Positions 36,734-45,432 of a stretch of 64,000 nt of DNA are shown piece by piece. The number at the start of each line of letters is the position of its first letter. Position 1 is the first letter of the stretch. The notes beneath the pieces are model-generated. The model searched no databases and was not told the origin of the DNA. It saw only the letters and a list, made by a program, of their open reading frames with translations. The position numbers and the translations under genes were made by a program. The stretch is taken from assembly GCF_008329965.1 (NCBI RefSeq), contig NZ_CP036150.1, positions 1,612,001 through 1,676,000 on the forward strand. Reading direction: 5' to 3'. This stretch comes from Oceanispirochaeta crateris (GTDB lineage: Bacteria > Spirochaetota > Spirochaetia > DSM-2461).

Positions 36734-37969
36734 TTATTCGCAGTTCTTACCGGCGAACTCTTTTACAAGAACAGCCAGCTCCTTCCCACGCTGATATGCC
36801 AACTTCATTTCTTCTTCTCCAGGGGCACCCTGCCACTCTACGGATTCCAGAAATTCCCATTTGAGATTTTCTGTTGCGGTCCCCAGTTCTTTTTCTGCTC
36901 CACCGGACCAGCCGTAGGAACCAAATCGAAAAGCCTTCTTATTCTGGACTTTCTTGCGATTGAAGTCATCAATGACATGAGCCATGGGGGGAAACATCTT
37001 GTACTCATAGGTTGGCATACCCAGGACAATACCCGCAGATTTCCAAGCATCTGCCAGGATGAAGCCGATATCATCTTCTGGAACCCTGTACTGATGAACG
37101 GGAACTTTCTCACTCCTGATCCCCTTGATGACCTCGGAAACAAGTTTGGCAGTATTTCCATACATGGATCCCCAGATAACCGTTATCTCAGGACAGGCGG
37201 GACCCTTCATGTAAGAGGCAAAACGAGCATACCGTTCTACAATGACAGAAGGATTTTCTCTCCATATAATTCCATGGGAGGGACAGATCATCTTGATTTG
37301 AAGCTCACTGAGCTTCTTGAGTCCCCGTTCAACAAAAGTAGAAAATGATGCCACTATGTTGGCATAATAGCGAAGAGCTTCCTTTTCAAAGAATTCATGC
37401 TGGTCATCAGAAAGTTGGTCATCAAAAACAGCAGTATCATCCACTTCCCCATAGGAACCGAAGGCATCACAGGAAAAAAGAATCTGATCTTCAATAAGAT
37501 AGGTCATCATCGTTTCAGGCCAGTGAATATTGGGGGTGTCAAAAAACTGAAGAGTCTTTCCCTGACCCAATTCAAGAGTCTCTCCATCCTCAATGGCATG
37601 GACATTTTCGACAATGCCACAAAACTCTTTGATCAGGGGGACAGCCTTCTTACTACAGTAAATCATCATTTCCGCATTTTTGGATCTGAAATCCTTCAGC
37701 CAGCCCGTATGATCTGGTTCCATATGATTGATGATAATAAAATCTATATTATCAGCGTTAACACCGATTTCATCCATCTGAGAGCTTATACTCCGTGGAA
37801 AATCATCCTTGTCCTGGGTAAGATCGATCACGGCAGTTTTGTCGCCTCTTACAACATAGGAATTGATGGATGTACCATCCGGAATGGACCATATTCCTTC
37901 GAATAGATTCCCCGGTTCGATGTTAACTCCCAATCGGTAAACATCCTTGGTTATTTCAACAGATTTCAC
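36734..37969 (-). CDS. fprA: Flavodiiron protein (A-type flavoprotein)
   Basis: A 411-residue protein with an N-terminal metallo-beta-lactamase-fold diiron domain and a C-terminal flavodoxin domain (VIWGSMYGNTAKLVSEV at about 260). The diiron ligands appear as HMEPDH, a later His in NIHWPET, Asp in SCDAFGS and His in CPSHGIIWR. These enzymes reduce O2 to water and/or NO to N2O and protect anaerobes. No rubredoxin domain is attached. The start is GTG with AGGAG six bases upstream. A perfect palindrome overlaps the promoter. Confidence 0.93.
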   Translation of the reverse strand: MKSVEITKDVYRLGVNIEPGNLFEGIWSIPDGTSINSYVVRGDKTAVIDLTQDKDDFPRSISSQMDEIGVNADNIDFIIINHMEPDHTGWLKDFRSKNAEMMIYCSKKAVPLIKEFCGIVENVHAIEDGETLELGQGKTLQFFDTPNIHWPETMMTYLIEDQILFSCDAFGSYGEVDDTAVFDDQLSDDQHEFFEKEALRYYANIVASFSTFVERGLKKLSELQIKMICPSHGIIWRENPSVIVERYARFASYMKGPACPEITVIWGSMYGNTAKLVSEVIKGIRSEKVPVHQYRVPEDDIGFILADAWKSAGIVLGMPTYEYKMFPPMAHVIDDFNRKKVQNKKAFRFGSYGWSGGAEKELGTATENLKWEFLESVEWQGAPGEEEMKLAYQRGKELAVLVKEFAGKNCE

Positions 37970-38003
37970 CCTAAACTCCTCGACGTTAATTATTATTATT
38001 TAA

Positions 38004-38043
38004 ATACTCTTAAGAGTATAGCTAAATTATAGGGAGGAAACAA
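38004..38043 (-). promoter_or_regulatory. fprA promoter with overlapping 16-bp palindrome
   Basis: On the minus strand TTGTTT (38038-38043), 17 bases, TATACT (38015-38020). The perfect palindrome ATACTCTTAAGAGTAT (38004-38019) covers the -10 box, as a repressor site would. Confidence 0.6.
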
Positions 38044-38098
38044 TTCCCTTTTCAAGGAAAAATCCATCCCAGATGATGAACTATCCCCTCAGTGAATT

Positions 38099-38578
38099 TC
38101 AGGTTCGGGCAGCCTTGGCAAATCTCTCTTCACGAAGCATTCTAACGAGTTCTCTATCAAAACAGGCGGCAAAGGCTTTGACTTCCTTTGGCCCGTAATT
38201 TTTCCCCTTATCCTGTCCAATTCCGGCTTCTCTCATCATCTGCATAAAATCCCTTTGAGCCAAACGTTCACTCACATTGTCTTTTGTGAAAAGATTTCCC
38301 CGGTCATTCATAACAACCAGACGTTTTTTTACAAGTGCCGATGCCAGGGGTATATCCCTTGTCAGGATAAGATCTCCCTGCCGGGAATGCTCAAGGATGT
38401 AATCGTCCGCACTATCCGGGGCATTGGAGGTGAGAATCATGGAAATATAGGGAGATTCAGGCAGAGGAAGACTGCTATTCGCGACATAGTGAACTTGTAT
38501 TTTCTCATTGATACAACGGGTATTGATTATATCTCGGACCTGTTTAGGGCAGGAATCACCATCAATCCAAACAGTCAT
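38099..38578 (-). CDS. yaiI: YaiI/YqxD family protein (UPF0178, DUF188)
   Basis: A 159-residue protein with the family start MTVWIDGDSCPKQVRDII and a PIN/NYN-like set of acidic residues (DGDSCP, DYILEHSRQGDLILTRDIPLA). A nuclease role has been suggested by fold, but I know of no proven activity. The start overlaps the manA stop by four bases, so the pair is co-expressed. Confidence 0.88.
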   Translation of the reverse strand: MTVWIDGDSCPKQVRDIINTRCINEKIQVHYVANSSLPLPESPYISMILTSNAPDSADDYILEHSRQGDLILTRDIPLASALVKKRLVVMNDRGNLFTKDNVSERLAQRDFMQMMREAGIGQDKGKNYGPKEVKAFAACFDRELVRMLREERFAKAART

Positions 38579-39756
38579 GGAAGAGGAATCCTGGCAATAA
38601 AGGCCTTCCCGGAACCTTCAATGATTCTGGGTGAATCAGAGTAGCTAAGGAAACAGGACTCTCCGGGGCTGAGACTAACAGATTCGACGGCCTCTCTCAA
38701 AGTCAGCCCCCCCTGGACGACAATCAGTATTGAAACGGGGTACCCCGCCTCTAAAGAGAGGGATGAACCATCACAATCTAGGGCAACCAGCTCAAACTCA
38801 CGGGAGTCCGTTTTGTATACTCCCGTTCCGTCTGCGCTTCTTTCGGGGACAATTCTGGTGATATCCGCCGATTCAAAACGCAAGATTTTTTCAAGTTCAC
38901 CGATGTCCATGTATTTTTGGGTCAGCCCGCCCCGAAGGACATTATCCGAATTTGCCATAAGTTCTACACCAAAGCCTTCCAGATAGGCATGGAGTTCTCC
39001 TGCGGGAAGATAGAGAGCTTCTCCCTCTTTCAGGCAAAGGGTATTGAGGTAAAGAGGTGCCAGGATTCCCCGGTCTCCCGGATATTTGTCCTGGAGTTTC
39101 AAAACCCAGTGACAGGCATCATCTTCCTGAAGGGCACACCATGACAGTGCTGCCGTGAGAAGCTCTGACAGTTGAGGCTCTTTGAGGTTCATGAGGGATA
39201 TAAAGAAAGATTTCAAAAATAGCGATTCATCCTCCGCCGATTCACTGAAAAGCAAAGGCTGAAGGGACTCGGGACACCAGGAAGAGAAATAGGACAGGAT
39301 TTGGAGGGGAGAACGAAACCCTTTCATAGCCCAGTAATCCCCTAGGGCACAGATGATTTCAGGCTTGTGGTTATCATCCTTGTAATTGCGATTAAACCCA
39401 TCTAAGGGGATTCCCTGTTCGTTCTCATAGGCGAAACCGGCCTCGGCTTGTCCCTTACTCGGGTGTGCCTGTATGGAAAGAGGTTCACCGGCTGCCAGCA
39501 GTTTAAGCAAATAAGGCAGGTTTCCAAAGTTCTGATGAACACTGCTACCCAGAACAGCATCAGGATCGTTGCCAATATAGTCTTTCAGATCTAAAGGAGC
39601 ACGTCCTTTCAATTCAACCTGGGACATTCCCCGAGGATGAATTCCCATCCAGAGCTCAGCCAGAGGACCTGTCTTTTCAAGTCCCAGCAAATCCTGAAGA
39701 AAGTGTTTTGACCCCCAGGGGTAGTCCTGGAGTCTGTTTATCATCTTCATTATCAT
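38575..39756 (-). CDS. manA: Mannose-6-phosphate isomerase, class I
   Basis: A 393-residue cupin-type zinc enzyme interconverting fructose 6-phosphate and mannose 6-phosphate. The N-terminal NRLQDYPWGSKHFLQDLLG, the zinc-binding QAHPSK and the motif YLPAGELHAYLEGFGVELMANSDNVLRGGLT are those of type I PMI. Several ATG codons cluster at the start (39756, 39750, 39744), none with a good ribosome site, so the first residue is uncertain. It feeds mannose or GDP-mannose metabolism next to the galactose genes. Confidence 0.92.
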   Translation of the reverse strand: MIMKMINRLQDYPWGSKHFLQDLLGLEKTGPLAELWMGIHPRGMSQVELKGRAPLDLKDYIGNDPDAVLGSSVHQNFGNLPYLLKLLAAGEPLSIQAHPSKGQAEAGFAYENEQGIPLDGFNRNYKDDNHKPEIICALGDYWAMKGFRSPLQILSYFSSWCPESLQPLLFSESAEDESLFLKSFFISLMNLKEPQLSELLTAALSWCALQEDDACHWVLKLQDKYPGDRGILAPLYLNTLCLKEGEALYLPAGELHAYLEGFGVELMANSDNVLRGGLTQKYMDIGELEKILRFESADITRIVPERSADGTGVYKTDSREFELVALDCDGSSLSLEAGYPVSILIVVQGGLTLREAVESVSLSPGESCFLSYSDSPRIIEGSGKAFIARIPLP

Positions 39757-39831
39757 AACTTTATTATAGACACTTTTAGGAAACAGAAAAAGCCATATCT
39801 CTGAATCAATATAGGGATTCCTTTTATTCTA

Positions 39832-40842
39832 CTAGACAGTGTCCCCTGGTATCAGGAGTGGGAGGATCGTCTTTGTGGTAGCCTTTCTCTCGGGATCAGC
39901 TATGATTTCCAAGAGCATTTTGGCAGCCTCTTCGTAAATGAGTGACGGTTGAAGGTCCACTGTGGCCATCCGAAAAGGCAGAACATAATTGAGAGGCATA
40001 TTATCGTATCCGATGAGCCCGAGATCCTTCCCGGGTTTGAGCTTGTGATCCTGCAGGCACTGAATGACCCCAATTGCGGTCATGTCATTGACAACGGCAA
40101 TACAGTCAATCCGCCCGGATTTGAGATCTCCCAGGATAGACAGAGCCGCATTGTATCCCCCTTCTTTACCGGGATCTGTAATGATTTGATGAATATCTTG
40201 TCCCCACCCGCTACAGAATCCCCTGTAGCGGTCGCGATTTGGGATGATGGCCTCCGGGAGGTAGGAGATATAAACGGGATGGCTGTATCCGGCCTCTTTT
40301 AGATGGCTCGATGCAAGACGACCTCCCTCAAAATTATCCGTTGTAACACAGTGATTCATCCTAAACTGGGAGGTATGGTGGGAAAGAACTGCCGGGACAT
40401 TCATCCTCTGAGCTGCTTGGGCTTCTGTTTTTTCATCCACATCATAAAACAAAACACCATCACACTCCTTCTCCCACCTGATCCGTTCCACATCATCCGG
40501 AGATCTCAGAGTTTTTAAATTCAGCCGGAACATAGAGGAATCCACAACGGGGAGGATTCCCGTCAATGCATCTGTAAAAAACCATTTGGAAGCGGGAAAA
40601 TCCCCCCAATACCAGGGTCGGTCCTTTTTTTCAAACCGGACAAGACTAACCTGGCCCGTGCCTCGCCGCCTGAGAGCACTGGCAGATTTATCCGGAGAAT
40701 AACCCAATGCCTTTGCCGCATCCAGGACAGACTTTCTTCTAGATTCAGACACTCTTTCGGGATTATTATAGACCCTGGAAACTGTGGCACTGCTGACCCC
40801 GGCCAGGGCTGCTACTTTGTCCCGGTTATTTTTCCCGCTCAT
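39832..40842 (-). CDS. LacI-family regulator, probable gal repressor
   Basis: The N-terminal helix-turn-helix and hinge (RDKVAALAGVSSATVSRVYNNPERVSESRRKSVLDAAKALGYSPD) are clear, followed by a periplasmic-binding-protein-like sugar domain of about 270 residues. The ATG at 40842 has AAGGA about ten bases upstream and is preferred over the ATG at 40851. The gene is divergent from galT-galK and a LacI-type operator lies between them, so it most likely represses the galactose genes and responds to galactose or a derivative. I do not give it a gene name. Confidence 0.88.
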   Translation of the reverse strand: MSGKNNRDKVAALAGVSSATVSRVYNNPERVSESRRKSVLDAAKALGYSPDKSASALRRRGTGQVSLVRFEKKDRPWYWGDFPASKWFFTDALTGILPVVDSSMFRLNLKTLRSPDDVERIRWEKECDGVLFYDVDEKTEAQAAQRMNVPAVLSHHTSQFRMNHCVTTDNFEGGRLASSHLKEAGYSHPVYISYLPEAIIPNRDRYRGFCSGWGQDIHQIITDPGKEGGYNAALSILGDLKSGRIDCIAVVNDMTAIGVIQCLQDHKLKPGKDLGLIGYDNMPLNYVLPFRMATVDLQPSLIYEEAAKMLLEIIADPERKATTKTILPLLIPGDTV

Positions 40843-40853
40843 GATGACCATCC

Positions 40854-40893
40854 TTGACAGATTTCTTCTGCCCTAGTATTGTACTCGTGTACA
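40854..40893 (+). promoter_or_regulatory. galTK promoter with LacI-type operator
   Basis: TTGACA (40854-40859), 17 bases, TATTGT (40877-40882). The palindrome TGTACTCGTGTACA (40880-40893) has a central CG like LacI-family sites and overlaps the -10 box. Confidence 0.7.
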
Positions 40894-40928
40894 TTTGTTT
40901 AATCAAGACCTTTCTTAGGAGTATCAGA

Positions 40929-41984
40929 ATGGCTGACAAGATCGATTTAAAGGAACAACCTCACCGCCGGCTCAACCCCCTCACAAAAGAGTGGATCAAG
41001 GTGTCCCCCCACAGGACCAAGAGACCCTGGAACGGCCAGGTGGAAAAACCCATGCTTGATAAAAAACCGGCATTTGATCCTGCTTGCTATCTCTGTCCTG
41101 GAAACGAAAGAGCCGGAGGGCATAAGAATCCGGATTATAAGGGGACCTTTGTCTTTGAAAATGATTTTGCCGCCCTATTGAAGGACACTCCCCAATCTGA
41201 GTTAAACGACGGACTGTTCCAGGCTAAATCCGAAAGAGGACTCTGCAAGGTCATCTGTTTCTCCCCCCGGCATGATCTAACAATTTCACTGATGAACCTT
41301 CAGGAGGTCACAGCGGTTGTCAAAACCTGGCAAAAGGAGTTTACAGACTTAGGCAAACTGGATTACATCAACCATGTCCAAATCTTTGAAAACAGAGGAT
41401 CCGTCATGGGATGTTCGAACCCCCATCCTCACGGCCAGATTTGGGCAGAAGAGATCATTCCGGATATTCCCGCCACTGAACAAAAGAACCAAAAGGAATA
41501 CTTGAAGAAAAATGGAACCAGCCTCTTAACAGACTATGTCGCATCAGAGCTTGAAAAAAAAGAGCGTATTATCTTCGAAAATGACAGCTTTGCGGCTCTC
41601 GTACCTTTCTGGGCCGTCTGGCCTTTTGAAACCATGATCCTCCCCAAGAGACAGATGCGAAATATAATTGAAATGAATGAAAAGGAAAGTACTGATCTGG
41701 CCGATGCCCTCAAGAGGATGGGAACGCGTTTTGACAACCTCTTCCAGACAAGTTTTCCCTACTCCATGGGCCTTCATCAAGCACCCACAGATGGTGAAGA
41801 CCATGAAGAATGGCATTTTCACATTCACTACTACCCGCCGCTACTCCGTTCTGCCACGGTGAAAAAGTTCATGGTGGGATATGAGATGCTGGGCATGCCT
41901 CAACGGGATATCACGGCTGAAGGCAGTGCGGCCCGTCTAAGAGACTGCTCTGAAGAGCACTATACATTGACAATAGGAGCCTAA
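40929..41984 (+). CDS. galT: Galactose-1-phosphate uridylyltransferase
   Basis: GalT exchanges UMP between UDP-glucose and galactose 1-phosphate in the Leloir pathway. The nucleophilic His is in [12 protein letters not shown], and the second family motif with HxHxxPPLLRS-type pattern ([15 protein letters not shown]) follows. I use the ATG at 40929 because AGGAG lies six bases upstream and the family N-terminus begins there, although the frame is open from 40854. galK follows four bases later. Confidence 0.95.
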   Translation: MADKIDLKEQPHRRLNPLTKEWIKVSPHRTKRPWNGQVEKPMLDKKPAFDPACYLCPGNERAGGHKNPDYKGTFVFENDFAALLKDTPQSELNDGLFQAKSERGLCKVICFSPRHDLTISLMNLQEVTAVVKTWQKEFTDLGKLDYINHVQIFENRGSVMGCSNPHPHGQIWAEEIIPDIPATEQKNQKEYLKKNGTSLLTDYVASELEKKERIIFENDSFAALVPFWAVWPFETMILPKRQMRNIIEMNEKESTDLADALKRMGTRFDNLFQTSFPYSMGLHQAPTDGEDHEEWHFHIHYYPPLLRSATVKKFMVGYEMLGMPQRDITAEGSAARLRDCSEEHYTLTIGA

Positions 41985-41988
41985 AAAT

Positions 41989-43266
41989 ATGAAAAAATCC
42001 GAAATTCTGAATCAAGTGGAAAATGGAAAACTGAACCCTCTGTTCGAGGAACTCTACGGTCCTGAGGATCTTGATTGGCAGAAAAACCGCTGGGGAGATC
42101 TTGTTAAGAAACATGAAGCCCTTTATGGAGAACAGGATATCCGTCTTTTCAGCACACCCGGTAGAACAGAACTGGGAGGCAATCATACAGACCATAACAG
42201 AGGCAGAGTTCTGGCCGGATCGATCAACCTGGATACCATTGCCGCTGTGTCTCTCACAGGAGACGACAACATCACAATAGATTCAGAGGGTTATCCTCCG
42301 GTGAGAGTTGATATTTCCGACCTCTGGGTTCATGAAGATGAAAAAGGGAAAACCGAGGCCCTGGTCAGGGGGATCGCCGCCTACTTTAAGGAAAGAGGAT
42401 TTGCCCTGGGTGGATTCAGAGCCAATACGACGAGTTCGGTCCTCAAGGGGTCAGGCCTCAGTTCATCTGCCGCCCTAGAAGTTCTGATTGGAACTATTTT
42501 CAGCACCATTTTCAACGATAATTTGGTCAGCTCTACTGAAATTGCCAGGATTGGACAGTTTGCTGAAAATCACTATTTCGGAAAACCCTGCGGTCTTATG
42601 GACCAGATTGCCTGCGCCAATGGCGGCATTGTCGCCATTGATTTTAAAGATCCGGAGAAGCCGGTTATCAGCCCTGTAAAATATGACTTTCACCGAGCGG
42701 GATATTCCTTGATGGTTGTGGATACTGGAGGAAACCATGCCGATCTGACTCCAGAATATGCAGCCATACCCGATGAAATGCGGTCTGTTGCTGCTGTTTT
42801 CGGTCAGGAGGTTTGCCGTGATGTGGAGGAAAAAAGAGTACTGGAATCCATCAGTGAATTAAGAACCAAAACAGGCGACAGGGCCATCCTGAGATCCCTT
42901 CATTTTTATAACGACAACAAGAGAGTCTTAGCCATGCTGAAAGCCCTGAGGTCTAATCAGATCGATGAATATTTGACACAGGTAAACAGATCAGGTCACT
43001 CTTCCTTCTGTTTCCTGCAGAATGCTTATCCTGGAAAAGCCCCCCGGGAACAGGGCATTAGCCTTGCACTAGCCTTGACAGAAGAGTTTCTGGGTGAAAA
43101 TGGAGCCTGTCGTGTTCATGGAGGGGGATTTGCCGGTACCATTCAAACCTATGTTCCCAATAAAAAAGCTGAGCTCTATCAAAACTATATGAGCACTTTT
43201 TTCGGAGAGGGATCTGTCACCCCTTTAAGAATAAGACCTCTTCCCTCTATGCAGATCTTGGAGTGA
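41989..43266 (+). CDS. galK: Galactokinase
   Basis: A 425-residue GHMP kinase that phosphorylates galactose. The galactokinase signature GRTELGGNHTDHNRG (in place of GRVNLIGEHTDYNxG), the ATP loop LKGSGLSSSAALEV and the C-terminal HGGGFAGTIQ motif are all present. Coupled to galT. galE was not seen in the window, so UDP-galactose 4-epimerase must be elsewhere. Confidence 0.95.
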   Translation: MKKSEILNQVENGKLNPLFEELYGPEDLDWQKNRWGDLVKKHEALYGEQDIRLFSTPGRTELGGNHTDHNRGRVLAGSINLDTIAAVSLTGDDNITIDSEGYPPVRVDISDLWVHEDEKGKTEALVRGIAAYFKERGFALGGFRANTTSSVLKGSGLSSSAALEVLIGTIFSTIFNDNLVSSTEIARIGQFAENHYFGKPCGLMDQIACANGGIVAIDFKDPEKPVISPVKYDFHRAGYSLMVVDTGGNHADLTPEYAAIPDEMRSVAAVFGQEVCRDVEEKRVLESISELRTKTGDRAILRSLHFYNDNKRVLAMLKALRSNQIDEYLTQVNRSGHSSFCFLQNAYPGKAPREQGISLALALTEEFLGENGACRVHGGGFAGTIQTYVPNKKAELYQNYMSTFFGEGSVTPLRIRPLPSMQILE

Positions 43267-43301
43267 TCCCATCCTCATCTTTCATTTCAATTGGATTAAA
43301 T

Positions 43302-43334
43302 GCAGCCATCTTTAAAAGGATAGCTGCTTTTTTT
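43302..43334 (+). terminator. galK terminator
   Basis: Stem GCAGCCATC / GATAGCTGC (one G-T pair), followed by T7. Confidence 0.7.
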
Positions 43335-43395
43335 ACTCCCCTTCCCGATGATTACAGACTGGATTTTGCCATTTACGGCAATACCTTTTTTGATT

Positions 43396-43494
43396 TTGAC
43401 AATCTTGCACTTCAACTGATAGTCCCCCTAAACTAGTCTACTTTTTTAGATAATTTATACAATTCCCGGATGCTCTTGGTGTCCGGGTTTTTTT
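43396..43494 (+). ncRNA. Candidate small transcript in the galK-pfp gap
   Basis: In this 455-base gap I see TTGACA (43396-43401), 16 bases, GATAGT (43418-43423), and then a strong terminator hairpin CCCGGA / TCCGGG with T7 (43465-43494), with no convincing reading frame in between. Together they would make an RNA of about 65 bases. The -10 box is weak and this is only a suggestion. Confidence 0.3.
43465..43494 (+). terminator. Isolated rho-independent terminator
   Basis: Hairpin CCCGGA, 11-base loop, TCCGGG, then T7. It lies 130 bases past the galK terminator and 46 bases before the pfp promoter. Confidence 0.75.
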
Positions 43495-43539
43495 GTTTTC
43501 GACCTTCTTCATTGAAGGGTCTCCAAAGACCTTAATATC

Positions 43540-43568
43540 TTGACGAGACCTCCTAAAGTCCTTATAAA
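43540..43568 (+). promoter_or_regulatory. pfp promoter
   Basis: TTGACG (43540-43545), 17 bases, TATAAA (43563-43568). The predicted leader before the ATG is about 145 bases, unusually long for this window. Confidence 0.6.
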
Positions 43569-43721
43569 CATAGATAACAATTCCATTGGAACAAACGGAT
43601 CTAAAATCGATAGATTCTTAAAGAATAGGTCCGAATATGCTAAACCGGAGAGATCCTTTTCCGAACAGCACTATAGGATGTCCCTGATGGGACTGATGAT
43701 AATTTTAAGGAGTTTCACACA

Positions 43722-45380
43722 ATGAGTACTTTATCACCTCTCCAGAAGGCACGTTATGCCTATCAACCAAAATTGCCTGCAGTTCTACAGGGAGACATCA
43801 AAGACATCACCTGTGAGTTGGGAGAACCCACCCAGGCTATTTCCGATCAGGAAGAACTTAAAAGCCTATTTGCCAATACCTACGGCAACCCCATTGCCCG
43901 TTTTGTTAAAGGAAACAACCCTAAGGCGGGAGAAAAGATCAACATAGGCGTGATCCTCTCCGGTGGTCAGGCTCCCGGCGGTCACAATGTCATAGCCGGA
44001 ATTTTTGACGGCCTCAAAAAATCCAACCCCGAATCCAAACTCTACGGATTTCTGGGAGGACCTGCAGGAATCATGAAAGACAATCTTGTAGAAATTGATG
44101 ATGAATTGATGGATGCCTATAGAAATACCGGAGGATTTGACATTATCGGATCAGGCCGGGATAAGCTGGAAACAGAAGCTCAGTTTGAGCAGTCCCTGGC
44201 CACCTGTAAAAAACATGACATCAGCGGTGTTGTCATCATTGGTGGTGATGACTCCAACACAAATGGGGCTGTTCTGGCCGAATACTTTGCAGCGAAAGAC
44301 GCGGGGATTACAGTAATCGGTTGCCCCAAAACTATCGATGGTGACTTAAAAAATGAATACATCGAAACTTCTTTTGGTTTTGACACTGCCACAAAGACCT
44401 ATTCCGAACTGATAGGAAACATCGAAAAAGACGCTAACTCTGCCAAAAAATACTGGCATTTTATCAAACTAATGGGAAGAAGTGCGTCCCATATCGGCCT
44501 GGAATGCGCCCTGCAGACCCAGCCTAATATCTGCATCATCTCCGAAGAAGTGGAAGCCAAAAAAATGACACTGAAGCAGGTGGTAGATCAGGTTGCCGAC
44601 GTCATCGTTAAAAGAGCCGAAAAAGGATTGAACTTCGGAGTCGCCCTGATTCCAGAAGGTCTCATTGAATTCATTCCCGAAGTGGGCGCCCTTATATCCG
44701 AGCTGAATGACAAAATGGCTCACCACGCAGACTATTTTTCAAGTCTAAAAACTCTTGAGGACCAACAGGAATGGCTGAATCAGCAGCTCAGCAAAGACTC
44801 TTCTTATGTTTTTTCCGCTCTGCCCAGATCCATCCAGGAACAGCTTCTCATGGACAGAGACCCTCATGGAAACGTCCAGGTTTCACGGATAGAAACAGAA
44901 AAACTTCTCATAGAAATGGTAGGACATAAACTGGCTCAAATGAAACTGGAAAAAAAGTTTAATGGCAGTTTCAATGCTCTGGCACACTTCTTCGGTTATG
45001 AAGGACGCTGTGCTTTCCCCTCTAATTTTGACGCAGACTACTGCTATACACTGGGTTATTCTGCTTTTATCCTGATGTCTCATAAATTAACCGGATATAT
45101 TTCCAATGTTGCCAGTCTTCAGAAACCTGCCGACCAGTGGGTTCCTGGCGGATGTCCTCTCACAATGATGATGAACATGGAAAGAAGACACGGTTCAATG
45201 AAGCCTGTTATCAAAAAAGCTCTGGTAGAACTCGATGGAGCTCCTTTCAAGGCCTTTGCGGCTCAAAGAGACCAGTGGGCCATAGAAACATCCTTCACCT
45301 TCCCCGGTGCCATTCAGTACTACGGACCCGATGAAGTTTGTAACCAACCCACCGAAACTCTGAAACATGAAAAAGCCTAA
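43722..45380 (+). CDS. pfp: PPi-dependent phosphofructokinase
   Basis: A 552-residue enzyme of the long pyrophosphate type (related to plant PFP beta), which reversibly phosphorylates fructose 6-phosphate with PPi. Motifs are [30 protein letters not shown] (the Asp excluding ATP), the catalytic PKTIDGDL and LMGRSASH. Spirochaetes commonly use this enzyme in glycolysis. The ATG is preceded by AAGGAG and by a long leader. Confidence 0.95.
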   Translation: MSTLSPLQKARYAYQPKLPAVLQGDIKDITCELGEPTQAISDQEELKSLFANTYGNPIARFVKGNNPKAGEKINIGVILSGGQAPGGHNVIAGIFDGLKKSNPESKLYGFLGGPAGIMKDNLVEIDDELMDAYRNTGGFDIIGSGRDKLETEAQFEQSLATCKKHDISGVVIIGGDDSNTNGAVLAEYFAAKDAGITVIGCPKTIDGDLKNEYIETSFGFDTATKTYSELIGNIEKDANSAKKYWHFIKLMGRSASHIGLECALQTQPNICIISEEVEAKKMTLKQVVDQVADVIVKRAEKGLNFGVALIPEGLIEFIPEVGALISELNDKMAHHADYFSSLKTLEDQQEWLNQQLSKDSSYVFSALPRSIQEQLLMDRDPHGNVQVSRIETEKLLIEMVGHKLAQMKLEKKFNGSFNALAHFFGYEGRCAFPSNFDADYCYTLGYSAFILMSHKLTGYISNVASLQKPADQWVPGGCPLTMMMNMERRHGSMKPVIKKALVELDGAPFKAFAAQRDQWAIETSFTFPGAIQYYGPDEVCNQPTETLKHEKA

Positions 45381-45394
45381 TAGCTTTTAAGACC

Positions 45395-45432
45395 AAAAAA
45401 TGCTGCCCCTTTCAGGAGGCAGCATTTTTTTT
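45395..45432. terminator. Bidirectional terminator, pfp / GH9
   Basis: A-tract, ATGCTGCC / GGCAGCAT stem, T8. It serves both convergent genes and reaches the last base pair of the GH9 stop. Confidence 0.88.

Noticed and set aside
43540-43725. A 61-codon frame that ends within the pfp start
   Set aside because: Its TTG start coincides with the -35 box of the pfp promoter, it has no ribosome site and its sequence has no protein-like features.
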